This document shows positions 1 to 5,564 of a DNA stretch of 5,564 nucleotides, piece by piece. The stretch spans positions 1-5,564 of the forward strand of contig VEPB01000094.1 in NCBI GenBank assembly GCA_012026715.1, given 5' to 3'. The notes under the pieces are model-generated. The model was given only the letters and a program-made list of their open reading frames with translations, searched no databases and was not told where the DNA came from. The position numbers were made by a program, and so were the translations under genes. Source of the DNA: Methylococcaceae bacterium (GTDB lineage Bacteria; Pseudomonadota; Gammaproteobacteria; Methylococcales; Methylococcaceae). Position 1 is the first letter of the stretch; each line of letters opens with the position of its first letter.

Positions 1-254
1 AAATTATTTGATCTGTCTGTTTAAGATCCAGAACACCTGCGTGCCCTGCCAAGACCGACTATTTTACAGATCCCATCCTAGCCGTCAACGTGTTTTTATA
101 AGTCGCTAATAAAACAAGGCTTACCATATCGGACGTTCGCCGCATCCCGGCAACCTTCTGACCCTTGCAGCGCGAACGCGACCGACAACCCCGTCATCGG
201 GCACGGCTCCAGGGTGATTTATGATATCGGCCTCATCAACCCGTTCGTAGCCCA
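1..254. other. Non-coding, AT-richer upstream region
   Basis: I find no convincing gene here. The first 120 bases are about 42% GC by hand count; the next 60 rise to about 62%, close to the coding DNA. The segment probably separates two divergent transcription units, because a promoter-like pair faces left (61-88). For rightward transcription I see only isolated -10-like hexamers, TATAAG at 97-102 and TATGAT at 220-225, neither with a good -35 at normal spacing. An imperfect dyad, GTTTT-t-AT (92-99) against ATAAAAC (109-115), could be an operator, but this is weak. The promoter of the small gene and lhr is therefore not fixed by the sequence. Confidence 0.6.
61..88 (-). promoter_or_regulatory. 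Candidate sigma70 promoter facing left, out of the window
   Basis: Read on the minus strand, TTGACG (83-88) is followed by a 16-base spacer and TAAAAT (61-66). Each hexamer matches the sigma70 consensus (TTGACA, TATAAT) at five of six positions, and the spacer is within the normal 16-18 range. Transcription would start near 53-56 and run off the left edge. No usable start codon follows on the minus strand within the window: the one GTG near 36 runs into a stop after ten codons. The target gene would thus lie to the left with a 5' leader of at least 50 bases. This is sequence matching only. Confidence 0.4.
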
Positions 255-503
255 ATGTCTCGCAAGATCGAATTTGCTCTCAATGAAGACCCCCAACTCG
301 TCATCAAACGTGCCCGCCAGGCTGCGGAAAAGAATGGCGTTCACCTGGTCGGCGATGCATCAGCCGGAAAGTTCACCGGTCACGGACTGGACGGCCAGTA
401 CGCCATCGCCAGCGGCACCATCGCCATCACCATCCGCCGCAAGCCAATGCTGGTACCGTGGTCGATGATCGAGAGCAGGCTACAAGAGTTTTTTTCCGCT
501 TGA
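255..503 (+). CDS. Small protein of unknown function (82 aa), possibly polyhydroxyalkanoate-system-like
   Basis: Encodes 82 residues with no signal peptide, membrane segment or cysteine, so it is probably cytoplasmic. An N-terminal stretch likely to be helical (about residues 12-27, rich in Ala, Arg, Lys) leads into a Gly-rich beta-like part (33-62: GDASAGKF, GHGLDGQY, TIAITIRRKP). A final amphipathic helix (about 69-80, WSMIESRLQEFF) closes it. This order, with an internal G-x-x-G-x-Y and a late K-P-x-L-x-P, recalls the small PHA-system family (PF09650-like) from memory; a profile search would decide. ATG 255 is the only start: an in-frame stop lies at 222-224 with no ATG, GTG or TTG between. 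The Shine-Dalgarno is poor. It ends 25 bases before lhr, suggesting one transcript. The overlapping frame at 214-468 is Ser/Pro-rich and judged a shadow. Confidence 0.72.
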   Translation: MSRKIEFALNEDPQLVIKRARQAAEKNGVHLVGDASAGKFTGHGLDGQYAIASGTIAITIRRKPMLVPWSMIESRLQEFFSA

Positions 504-528
504 CCTTCCAAGCCATGATCTAACGGCA

Positions 529-3500
529 ATGCCCTTATCGCAGTTCCACCCCGCTGTCAGAACCTGGTTCACAGACAGCTTTTCCGCTCCGACCGAGTGT
601 CAGTTCCAGGCATGGGCAGCGATCAAGCAAGGCCGCCATACCTTGATCGCTGCCCCTACCGGGTCAGGCAAGACCCTGGCGGCATTTCTTTCGGCCATCG
701 ACGACCTCGTGCGAACCGGTACCGAATTCGGATTGGACGACGCCACCCGCATTCTTTATATCTCCCCGCTCAAGGCCCTCAGCAACGATATCCAAAAGAA
801 TCTCGAAGTCCCTCTGGAGGGAATCAACCGCCAGCTGTTCGAACTGGGTTATGGCGATCTGCTGATCAGCTCCATGGTGCGAACCGGCGACACCGCCGCC
901 GCGGCGCGCGCCGCCATGACCAAACAGCCTCCCCATATCCTCGTCACGACACCCGAATCGGTTTATTTGCTGCTGACCAGCGAAAGCGGCCGACGCATGC
1001 TGGGTTCGGTGCAGACCGTCATCGTCGACGAGATTCACGCCATCCTGGGCAGCAAGCGGGGTTCCCATCTCGCCCTTTCCCTGGAACGCCTGGACCGTCT
1101 GACCGGAGGCAAGCTCCACCGGGTCGGTCTGTCGGCCACTCAGAACCCGATCGAAACGGTGGCGACCTTCCTGACCGGTACCGCGGTTCACTCCGGACGG
1201 GGTGAGACGCCATCGTCGCCAACACAGGGACAGGCAATAAATGACTGCGCCATCGTCGATACCGGCCATCTGCGCCGGCTCGACCTGGCCATCGAGCTGC
1301 CGGACACGCCTTTGGAGGCTGTCCTGTCCGGCGAAGCGGCAAAGTCGCTCTACGATCGCATGACGGTTCTGATCCGGGAGCACCGCTCCACCCTGATCTT
1401 CGTCAACACCCGGCGCATGGCGGAGCGGCTGGCAAGGGCACTGAGCGACCGGATCGGCGAGGAACACGTGACATCCCACCACGGCAGCCTGGCCAAGGAG
1501 CAGCGTCTGTCGGCCGAACACCGGCTCAAGCAAGGCGAGCTGAAGGCCGTGGTGGCGACGGCCTCGCTGGAACTGGGCATCGACATCGGCGACGTCGATC
1601 TGGTGTGCCAATTCGGCACGACGGGTTCCATTGCCACCTTTCTGCAACGGGTCGGCCGCTCGGGCCACTTTGCAGGCGGTACTCCCAAGGGCCGTTTATT
1701 CCCGACTTCCCGCGACGAATTGATCGAATGTCTCGCCCTGCTGGACGCCATCCGGCGGGGCGAGCTGGACCGCATCGAAATTCCCACCCAACCCCTGGAC
1801 GTGCTGGCGCAGCAAATCGTCGCCATGGTGGCCTGCGAGGATTGGCAGGAAGACGAACTGTACGCCCTGGTGCGGCAAGCCTGGCCTTACCGCGAGCTGG
1901 AACGGAAGGACTTCGACGAGGTGGTGAAGATGCTAGCCGAGGGTTACAACACCCGCCGCGGATTGCGTAGCGCCTATCTGCACCGCGACTCCATCCATCA
2001 TAAACTGCGGGCGCGGCGCGGCGCCCGGATGACCGCCCTCACCTGCGGTGGCGCCATTCCCGACAACGCCGAATACCGGGTGATCCTGGAGCCGTCCGGG
2101 GAATTCATCGGGACGGTGGACGAGGACTTCGCCATCGAGAGCATGGCCGGCGACGTGTTCCAGCTGGGCAACAGCAGCTGGCGGGTCATCCGGTTGGAAG
2201 GCGGCTCCATGAAGGTTGAGGACGCCCAGGGATTGCCGCCCAGCATCCCGTTCTGGTTCGGCGAGGCGCCTGGGCGGACCTGGGAACTGTCGCAGGCGGT
2301 TTCCCGATTGCGCCTGGACATCGCGGACCATGTCGGGCGGGCTTCGGCCCGCCTCGGCGCTGCGGACGGAGCAGGCGCCTTGGATCAATCCAGCCGATGG
2401 CTGGTGGGAACCCTGGGCGTTTCCGAACTCGCCGTCCGACAAGCGGTGGTCTACATCGCCGCCGCCTACGCCACCCTCGGCGCCATGCCCAGCCTCGACA
2501 CGGTGGTGTTCGAGCGCTTCTTCGACGAATCGGGTGGCATGCAATTCATCATCCATGCGCCCTTCGGCAGCCGCATTAACCGGGCTTGGGGTCTGGCCCT
2601 GCGCAAACGCTTCTGCCGCGGCTTCAACTTCGAGCTGCAGGCGGCCGCGACGGAAAATGCCGTCATCCTGTCCTTGAGCAGTTCCCACAGCTTCCCTTTG
2701 GAGGAGGTGGCGCGCTACCTCAATTCCAAGACGGTGAAGGACCTGTTGGTCCAGGCCCTGCTGGCGGCCCCCATGTTCAACGTGCGCTGGCGCTGGAATG
2801 CCGTGTGTTCCCTGGCTCTCAAGCGCTTCCAGGGCGGCCGCAAGACGCCGCCGTACCTGATCCGGATGCAGGCAGAAGACCTGGTCGCCAGCGTGTTCCC
2901 CGACCAGATCGCCTGCTTCGAGAACATCGTCGGCGACCGCGAGATTCCCGACCACCCCCTGGTGTTTCAGACCATTAAGGACTGCCTCACCGAAGCCATG
3001 GACATCGACCGGCTGATCGCGATCATCGAAGGCCTGGAGTCAGGACGTATCCGGGTGGTGGCCCGCGACCTGGTGGAGCCCTCACCCCTGGCGGCGGAGA
3101 TCGTCAACAGCCGGGTCTACAGCTTCCTCGACGGCGCGCCGCTGGAAGCGCGCCGTACCCGCGCCGTCGCCAGCCGCCGCTGGCTCGACTCTGCATCCGC
3201 CGATGACCTGGGGCGACTGGATCAGGCGGCCATCGAGCGGGTGCGCAATGAAGCCGCGCCCGAAATCACCGGTGCCGAGGAATTGCACGACGCCCTCAAC
3301 GTCTGCGGATTTCTGCGGCATCCGCAGGAAACCGCTCCGGTCTGGACCGATTGGTTCAAGACGCTGGCAGCCGAGGGTCGGGCGGCCGCCCTCACCCCAA
3401 CCCTCTGGGTCGCCGGCGAGCGGCTGCCCCAATTCCGAGCCCTTCATTCCGATTGGCAACCCGAACCCGCCATCGAACTGCCCCCGGCCCTGGAAGCCCA

Positions 3501-4863
3501 AATCTGGGAAAGGGAATCCGCCCTGGTCGAAATCCTGCGGGGACGCCTGAGTTTCTGCGGACCGGTCGAGGCATCGGCCTTGGCGACTCAACTGCAACTG
3601 CCGGATCGGGAGATCGAGGCCGCCCTGATCGGGCTCCAGACCGAAGGCTTGGCCATGCAGGGCCGGTTCACACCGAACCTCGGCCGTACCGAATGGTGTG
3701 ATCGCCGTCTGCTGGCCCGCATCCACCGCCTCACCATCGACCGCCTGCGCCAGGAGATCGAGCCGGTGCCCAGCGCCCAGTTCCTGCGCTTCCTGTTCCG
3801 CTGGCAGGGGGTGATGCCGGACCACCGCGGAGAAGGACCGGAATCCCTGGTCAAGGTGCTGGAGCAACTGGAAGGCTACGAGGCCGCGGCGGTGTCGTGG
3901 GAGAAGGACATCTTGCCCGGCCGCCTCAATGGCTACGATCCGGCCTGGCTGGACAACCTGTGTCTGTCCGGCCGCTACGTCTGGACCCGACTGAGCCCGG
4001 CCGCCGCGCAAATCCCGGTGAAGGCCACCCCCATCGCCTTGGTGCCGCGGCGCCACGCCGGCTGGTGGCGAACCGGCTCCACCGCCGATGCCGAGCCGGC
4101 CCTGTCGGGTGCAGCCGAACGAGTGCGCGCCACCTTGCAACAGCAAGGTGCCTCCTTCTTCGAGGAACTGACGGACCGTGCCGGGCTGTTGCGAACCCAG
4201 GCGGAAGCGGCCCTGGGCGAGCTGGTGGCGCGCGGGCTGGCCCATTCCGACAGTTTCCGCGGCTTGCGTTCGCTGCTGGTGCCGGAAGAGAAGAAACGCC
4301 GCTACCGCGGCATCAGCCCCTATGCCGTAGCGGAAGCCGGCCGCTGGACCCTGCTCGCCCCGCTGCCATCGACCGACGACCGGCCGCCGCGCCTGGAACA
4401 TATCGCCAAGGTGCTGCTTGGGCGCTACGGCGTGGTCTTCCGCGCGCTGCTGGAGCGCGAGACCACCCTGCCGGCCTGGCAGGAGCTGTTGCCCGTCCTG
4501 CGGCGAATGGAGGCCCGCGGCGAGTTGCGTGGCGGACGCTTCGTGTCCGGCCAGTACGGTGAACAATTCGCCCTGCCGGAAGCCGTCGACCGCCTGCGCA
4601 AGGTGGCCAAGCAGACCGGTCCCGACGAAATCTGCACCGTCAGCGCCGCCGACCCGCTGAACCTGGTGGGCATCATCACCCCCGGCAGCAAGCTGCCTGC
4701 CCTGCCCGGCAACCGGATTCTGTTCCGCAACGGCATCCCGACCGCAGTCTTGACCGGCAGGGAAACCCGCTTCATCGACCCGGTGGACGAGCGCGACGCC
4801 GGTGCGCTCAAGAGCCTGCTGATCCGACATTCGGCGCCTCCGCAATTGCGGGCGTATTTATAG
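529..4863 (+). CDS. lhr: Lhr-type ATP-dependent superfamily 2 helicase, full length with C-terminal extension
   Basis: A 1444-residue Lhr (large helicase-related) protein, near the 1500 or so usual for bacterial full-length Lhr. Known relatives are 3'-to-5' ssDNA-dependent ATPases that unwind duplexes, notably RNA:DNA hybrids, in DNA repair. Motifs: Q-motif region 21-29; Walker A APTGSGKT 42-49 (Lys48); Ia SPLKAL 79-84; Ib TTPES 140-144; DEIH box 167-170; SAT 202-204; IV FVNTRR 291-296; V ATASLELGIDIG 343-354; VI QRVGRSGH 373-380. All are intact. A winged helix (about 410-480) and a barrel with EYRVILEPSGEFIGTVDEDFA (515-535) follow, then the DEAD-associated domain (about 620-800). The CTD (about 880-1444) contains VSAADPLNLVGIITPG (1371-1386), typical of full-length Lhr. 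A low-conservation loop lies near 222-240. ATG 529 is the first in-frame start after the stop at 466-468 and gives the expected N terminus. The Shine-Dalgarno is weak; translation may depend on the upstream gene. Confidence 0.97.
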   Translation: MPLSQFHPAVRTWFTDSFSAPTECQFQAWAAIKQGRHTLIAAPTGSGKTLAAFLSAIDDLVRTGTEFGLDDATRILYISPLKALSNDIQKNLEVPLEGINRQLFELGYGDLLISSMVRTGDTAAAARAAMTKQPPHILVTTPESVYLLLTSESGRRMLGSVQTVIVDEIHAILGSKRGSHLALSLERLDRLTGGKLHRVGLSATQNPIETVATFLTGTAVHSGRGETPSSPTQGQAINDCAIVDTGHLRRLDLAIELPDTPLEAVLSGEAAKSLYDRMTVLIREHRSTLIFVNTRRMAERLARALSDRIGEEHVTSHHGSLAKEQRLSAEHRLKQGELKAVVATASLELGIDIGDVDLVCQFGTTGSIATFLQRVGRSGHFAGGTPKGRLFPTSRDELIECLALLDAIRRGELDRIEIPTQPLDVLAQQIVAMVACEDWQEDELYALVRQAWPYRELERKDFDEVVKMLAEGYNTRRGLRSAYLHRDSIHHKLRARRGARMTALTCGGAIPDNAEYRVILEPSGEFIGTVDEDFAIESMAGDVFQLGNSSWRVIRLEGGSMKVEDAQGLPPSIPFWFGEAPGRTWELSQAVSRLRLDIADHVGRASARLGAADGAGALDQSSRWLVGTLGVSELAVRQAVVYIAAAYATLGAMPSLDTVVFERFFDESGGMQFIIHAPFGSRINRAWGLALRKRFCRGFNFELQAAATENAVILSLSSSHSFPLEEVARYLNSKTVKDLLVQALLAAPMFNVRWRWNAVCSLALKRFQGGRKTPPYLIRMQAEDLVASVFPDQIACFENIVGDREIPDHPLVFQTIKDCLTEAMDIDRLIAIIEGLESGRIRVVARDLVEPSPLAAEIVNSRVYSFLDGAPLEARRTRAVASRRWLDSASADDLGRLDQAAIERVRNEAAPEITGAEELHDALNVCGFLRHPQETAPVWTDWFKTLAAEGRAAALTPTLWVAGERLPQFRALHSDWQPEPAIELPPALEAQIWERESALVEILRGRLSFCGPVEASALATQLQLPDREIEAALIGLQTEGLAMQGRFTPNLGRTEWCDRRLLARIHRLTIDRLRQEIEPVPSAQFLRFLFRWQGVMPDHRGEGPESLVKVLEQLEGYEAAAVSWEKDILPGRLNGYDPAWLDNLCLSGRYVWTRLSPAAAQIPVKATPIALVPRRHAGWWRTGSTADAEPALSGAAERVRATLQQQGASFFEELTDRAGLLRTQAEAALGELVARGLAHSDSFRGLRSLLVPEEKKRRYRGISPYAVAEAGRWTLLAPLPSTDDRPPRLEHIAKVLLGRYGVVFRALLERETTLPAWQELLPVLRRMEARGELRGGRFVSGQYGEQFALPEAVDRLRKVAKQTGPDEICTVSAADPLNLVGIITPGSKLPALPGNRILFRNGIPTAVLTGRETRFIDPVDERDAGALKSLLIRHSAPPQLRAYL
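2335..2354 (+). other. Perfect hairpin with UUCG tetraloop inside lhr
   Basis: GGGCGGGC (2335-2342) pairs with GCCCGCCT (2347-2354): seven Watson-Crick pairs plus one outer G-U, closed by C(UUCG)G, one of the most stable RNA tetraloops known. It covers lhr codons 603-609, in a Gly/Ala-rich linker between the barrel region and the DEAD-associated domain. The pairing is seen directly; an effect on ribosome movement or RNA decay is inference. GC-rich coding DNA produces such hairpins by chance. Confidence 0.55.
3131..3156 (+). other. Perfect 9-bp hairpin inside lhr near the core/CTD border
   Basis: ACGGCGCGC (3131-3139) pairs perfectly with GCGCGCCGT (3148-3156) around an 8-base loop. It spans lhr codons 868-876, about where the Lhr core should end and the C-terminal extension begin. 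The structure is visible in the sequence; a role in pausing during folding is a guess. Confidence 0.45.
4131..4150 (+). other. Perfect 8-bp hairpin inside the lhr C-terminal region
   Basis: CACCTTGC (4131-4138) pairs perfectly with GCAAGGTG (4143-4150) around the loop AACA. It covers lhr codons 1201-1208 (ATLQQQGA), just before a likely winged-helix segment (FFEELTDRAGLLRTQAEAAL). Unlike the other two it is not purely GC, so it is somewhat less expected from composition alone. No function is shown. Confidence 0.45.
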
Positions 4864-5101
4864 CGATCGCTTTGCCGCCGGCTCGGCGACCTAACCGCTC
4901 GTAGAGAAAGGGAAGGAGGCGGCTCAACTCAACGGCGCAGCGCCTCCGCCGGCTCTAGGCCATAAAAAAACCGCACCATCGGGTGCCGAAGGTGCGGCGT
5001 TCTGTTCACGACGTCGCTTGACGATCCAAATTCACGACAGCCGTGGCTGAATGCAATATCTAGCCAATGACGCAGGCGGGGTCAGCCGGCCCCGCCCGCG
5101 C
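4864..5101. other. Intergenic region between convergent genes
   Basis: This stretch lies between the lhr stop and the stop of the minus-strand cytochrome gene. Besides the terminator (4964-4998) and the hairpins at 5075-5112, it contains a 7-bp stem GGAGGCG/CGCCTCC (4915-4921 with 4941-4947, 19-base loop) not followed by T. It also has a 10-bp direct repeat, CCGCCGGCTC (4875-4884 and 4946-4955), and an 8-bp direct repeat, TTCACGAC (5005-5012 and 5031-5038). The palindrome GCGATCGC at 4863-4870 overlaps the last base of the lhr stop codon. I see no gene or RNA gene here. lhr has no clear intrinsic terminator of its own in the forward direction. Confidence 0.6.
4964..4998 (-). terminator. Rho-independent terminator of the cytochrome gene
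   Basis: Read on the minus strand, CCGCACC (4991-4997) pairs with GGTGCGG (4971-4977). Inside, after a T-T mismatch, TCGG pairs with CCGA around a 3-base loop, and an outer G-T wobble extends the base (4998 with 4970). The stem runs directly into seven T (4964-4970). It lies about 105 bases after the cytochrome stop codon. In the forward direction the same stem is followed only by CGTTCTGTTC, so it could act weakly for lhr at most. Confidence 0.87.
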
Positions 5102-5112
5102 TCAGCGCGGGC
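5075..5112 (-). other. Two abutting GC-rich hairpins at the cytochrome stop codon
   Basis: On the minus strand GCCCGCGC (5105-5112) pairs perfectly with GCGCGGGC (5094-5101) around TGA (5102-5104), which is the cytochrome stop codon. A second perfect 7-bp stem, GGCGGGG (5090-5096) with CCCCGCC (5075-5081) and an 8-base loop, shares bases 5094-5096 with it, so the two must compete or shorten. No T-tract follows, so this is not an intrinsic terminator. A 3'-end stabilising or translation-termination role is possible but unproven. Confidence 0.55.
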
Positions 5113-5564
5113 AGTGGGTGTGCCCGCCGCCGCCGTCGCCACCGCCGGCCGCCGCCCCAGGTTTGGGCGGAGCATGCTTCTGGGGCTTGGGCCAACCGCC
5201 ATCCGGTGCCTTGGGATTAGGCGCACCGTTAAAGCTCTTGGACAGGGAGTGGCACAGATTGCAACCAATCACAGTGCCCGCAGCCACCTTCACCTTCTTG
5301 CCCTTTTCGCTGACGAACTCGCGATCGCGCAGGGTCTTGGAAAGCCGGGTTCCCTTGTGGTCGCTGCCATGGCAGGCGGCGCACTGGTCTTCCCCGTCCG
5401 GTCCCGGCATGGCGGACATGTCGTTATGCCAGCCGCCGTTGAGGCCGTCCTTTCCAGGCGGCTTCTTGTTGGCGGCGGCACCGTCCGCGTGTTTCCACCA
5501 ATAATCGTCGCCCACCGGATGCATGCCGTGGGGACCTGCCAGGAAGGCGCGTCCGGTCGGCGTG
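5102..5564 (-). CDS. C-terminal part of a multihaem-type c-type cytochrome (5' end outside the window)
   Basis: The frame is open to the window edge. Thirteen further codons, ending in AGPHG, precede the first visible Met (5522-5524), and the sequence there (GPHGMHPVG) reads like protein interior, so that Met is probably not the start. Numbering from it, 140 residues remain. Two haem-binding motifs are present: CAACH 48-52, followed by GSDHKGTRLS, and CNLCH 88-92. Candidate distal haem ligands are His12, His33, Met36 and Met39, not resolved. The pattern HPVG, CxxCHGSDxKGTxLS, then GCxxCH is familiar from periplasmic or outer-surface cytochromes of methanotrophs and metal reducers (family memory). 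A Pro/Gly-rich tail (118-134) ends in HTHCPR. The likely role is electron transfer outside the cytoplasm; partner unknown. The signal peptide and any other haem sites lie beyond the edge. It is convergent with lhr and has its own terminator. Confidence 0.9.
   Translation of the reverse strand, partial: TPTGRAFLAGPHGMHPVGDDYWWKHADGAAANKKPPGKDGLNGGWHNDMSAMPGPDGEDQCAACHGSDHKGTRLSKTLRDREFVSEKGKKVKVAAGTVIGCNLCHSLSKSFNGAPNPKAPDGGWPKPQKHAPPKPGAAAGGGDGGGGHTHCPR

Noticed and set aside
214..468. 84-codon frame overlapping the small gene, starting at GTG
   Set aside because: Its second half is a Ser/Pro/Ala-rich string typical of a shifted frame, while the frame at 255-503 has a balanced, protein-like composition.
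462..495. Possible terminator: palindrome TCGATgATCGA followed by T7
   Set aside because: The stem is only five pairs and 16 bases away from the T-run, and it lies within coding sequence; lhr follows closely on the same strand.
901..914. 14-base perfect palindrome in lhr
   Set aside because: Built only of G and C in Ala/Arg codons, with no loop for an RNA hairpin without losing pairs; expected from composition.
664..1668. Minus-strand frame of 334 codons opposite the helicase motor
   Set aside because: Opposite conserved helicase motifs, which fully explain the sequence constraint here.
1933..2955. Minus-strand frame of 340 codons opposite lhr
   Set aside because: Same shadow pattern opposite the Lhr barrel and DEAD-associated domains; no motif, no start context.
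3082..4845. Long minus-strand frame of 587 codons opposite lhr
   Set aside because: It lies wholly opposite a clear Lhr coding frame with intact family motifs. Long antisense frames are common in GC-rich genes, and its protein is low-complexity and rich in Gln, Gly and Arg with no recognisable domain.
5018..5059. Forward promoter from TTGACG (5018-5023) and CAATAT (5054-5059)
   Set aside because: The spacer is 30 bases, far from 16-18, and no plus-strand gene follows.
5067..5504. 145-codon plus-strand frame opposite the cytochrome gene
   Set aside because: The minus strand has two CXXCH motifs and a fitting terminator; the plus frame is Pro/Ser-rich with no motif.

Overview
The window looks like chromosomal DNA from a GC-rich proteobacterium. 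The gammaproteobacterial, possibly methanotroph-like (Methylococcales), reading is inferred from the style of the helicase and the cytochrome; no marker gene here proves it. The only sharp composition change is the first 120 bases, about 42% GC by hand count, against clearly GC-rich coding DNA. I see no tRNA, rRNA, CRISPR array, insertion sequence, integrase or attachment site.

Layout. Bases 1-254 are non-coding. They hold a good sigma70-like promoter pointing left, out of the window, and only weak rightward promoter candidates. Bases 255-503 (+) encode an 82-residue protein that I cannot assign with certainty; it loosely resembles the small polyhydroxyalkanoate-system-like family. After 25 bases comes the main gene, 529-4863 (+). 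It encodes a full-length 1444-residue Lhr superfamily 2 helicase with all core motifs, the DEAD-associated domain and the long bacterial C-terminal extension. The two genes are closely spaced on one strand and probably co-transcribed.

Bases 4864-5101 separate this unit from a convergent gene on the minus strand. They contain a strong intrinsic terminator for that minus-strand gene and two abutting GC-rich hairpins, one of which carries the minus-strand stop codon in its loop. Bases 5102-5564 (-) are the C-terminal part of a c-type cytochrome with two CXXCH haem motifs and a Pro/Gly-rich tail; its 5' end lies outside the window.

Functionally, Lhr acts in cytoplasmic nucleic-acid repair, while the cytochrome should be an exported electron carrier. 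Nothing suggests that they work together. I found no clear undescribed system. The more interesting points are structural: stable perfect hairpins inside lhr near inferred domain borders, a T7 run that would fuse the small protein to Lhr if one base were skipped, and the stop codon held in a hairpin loop.
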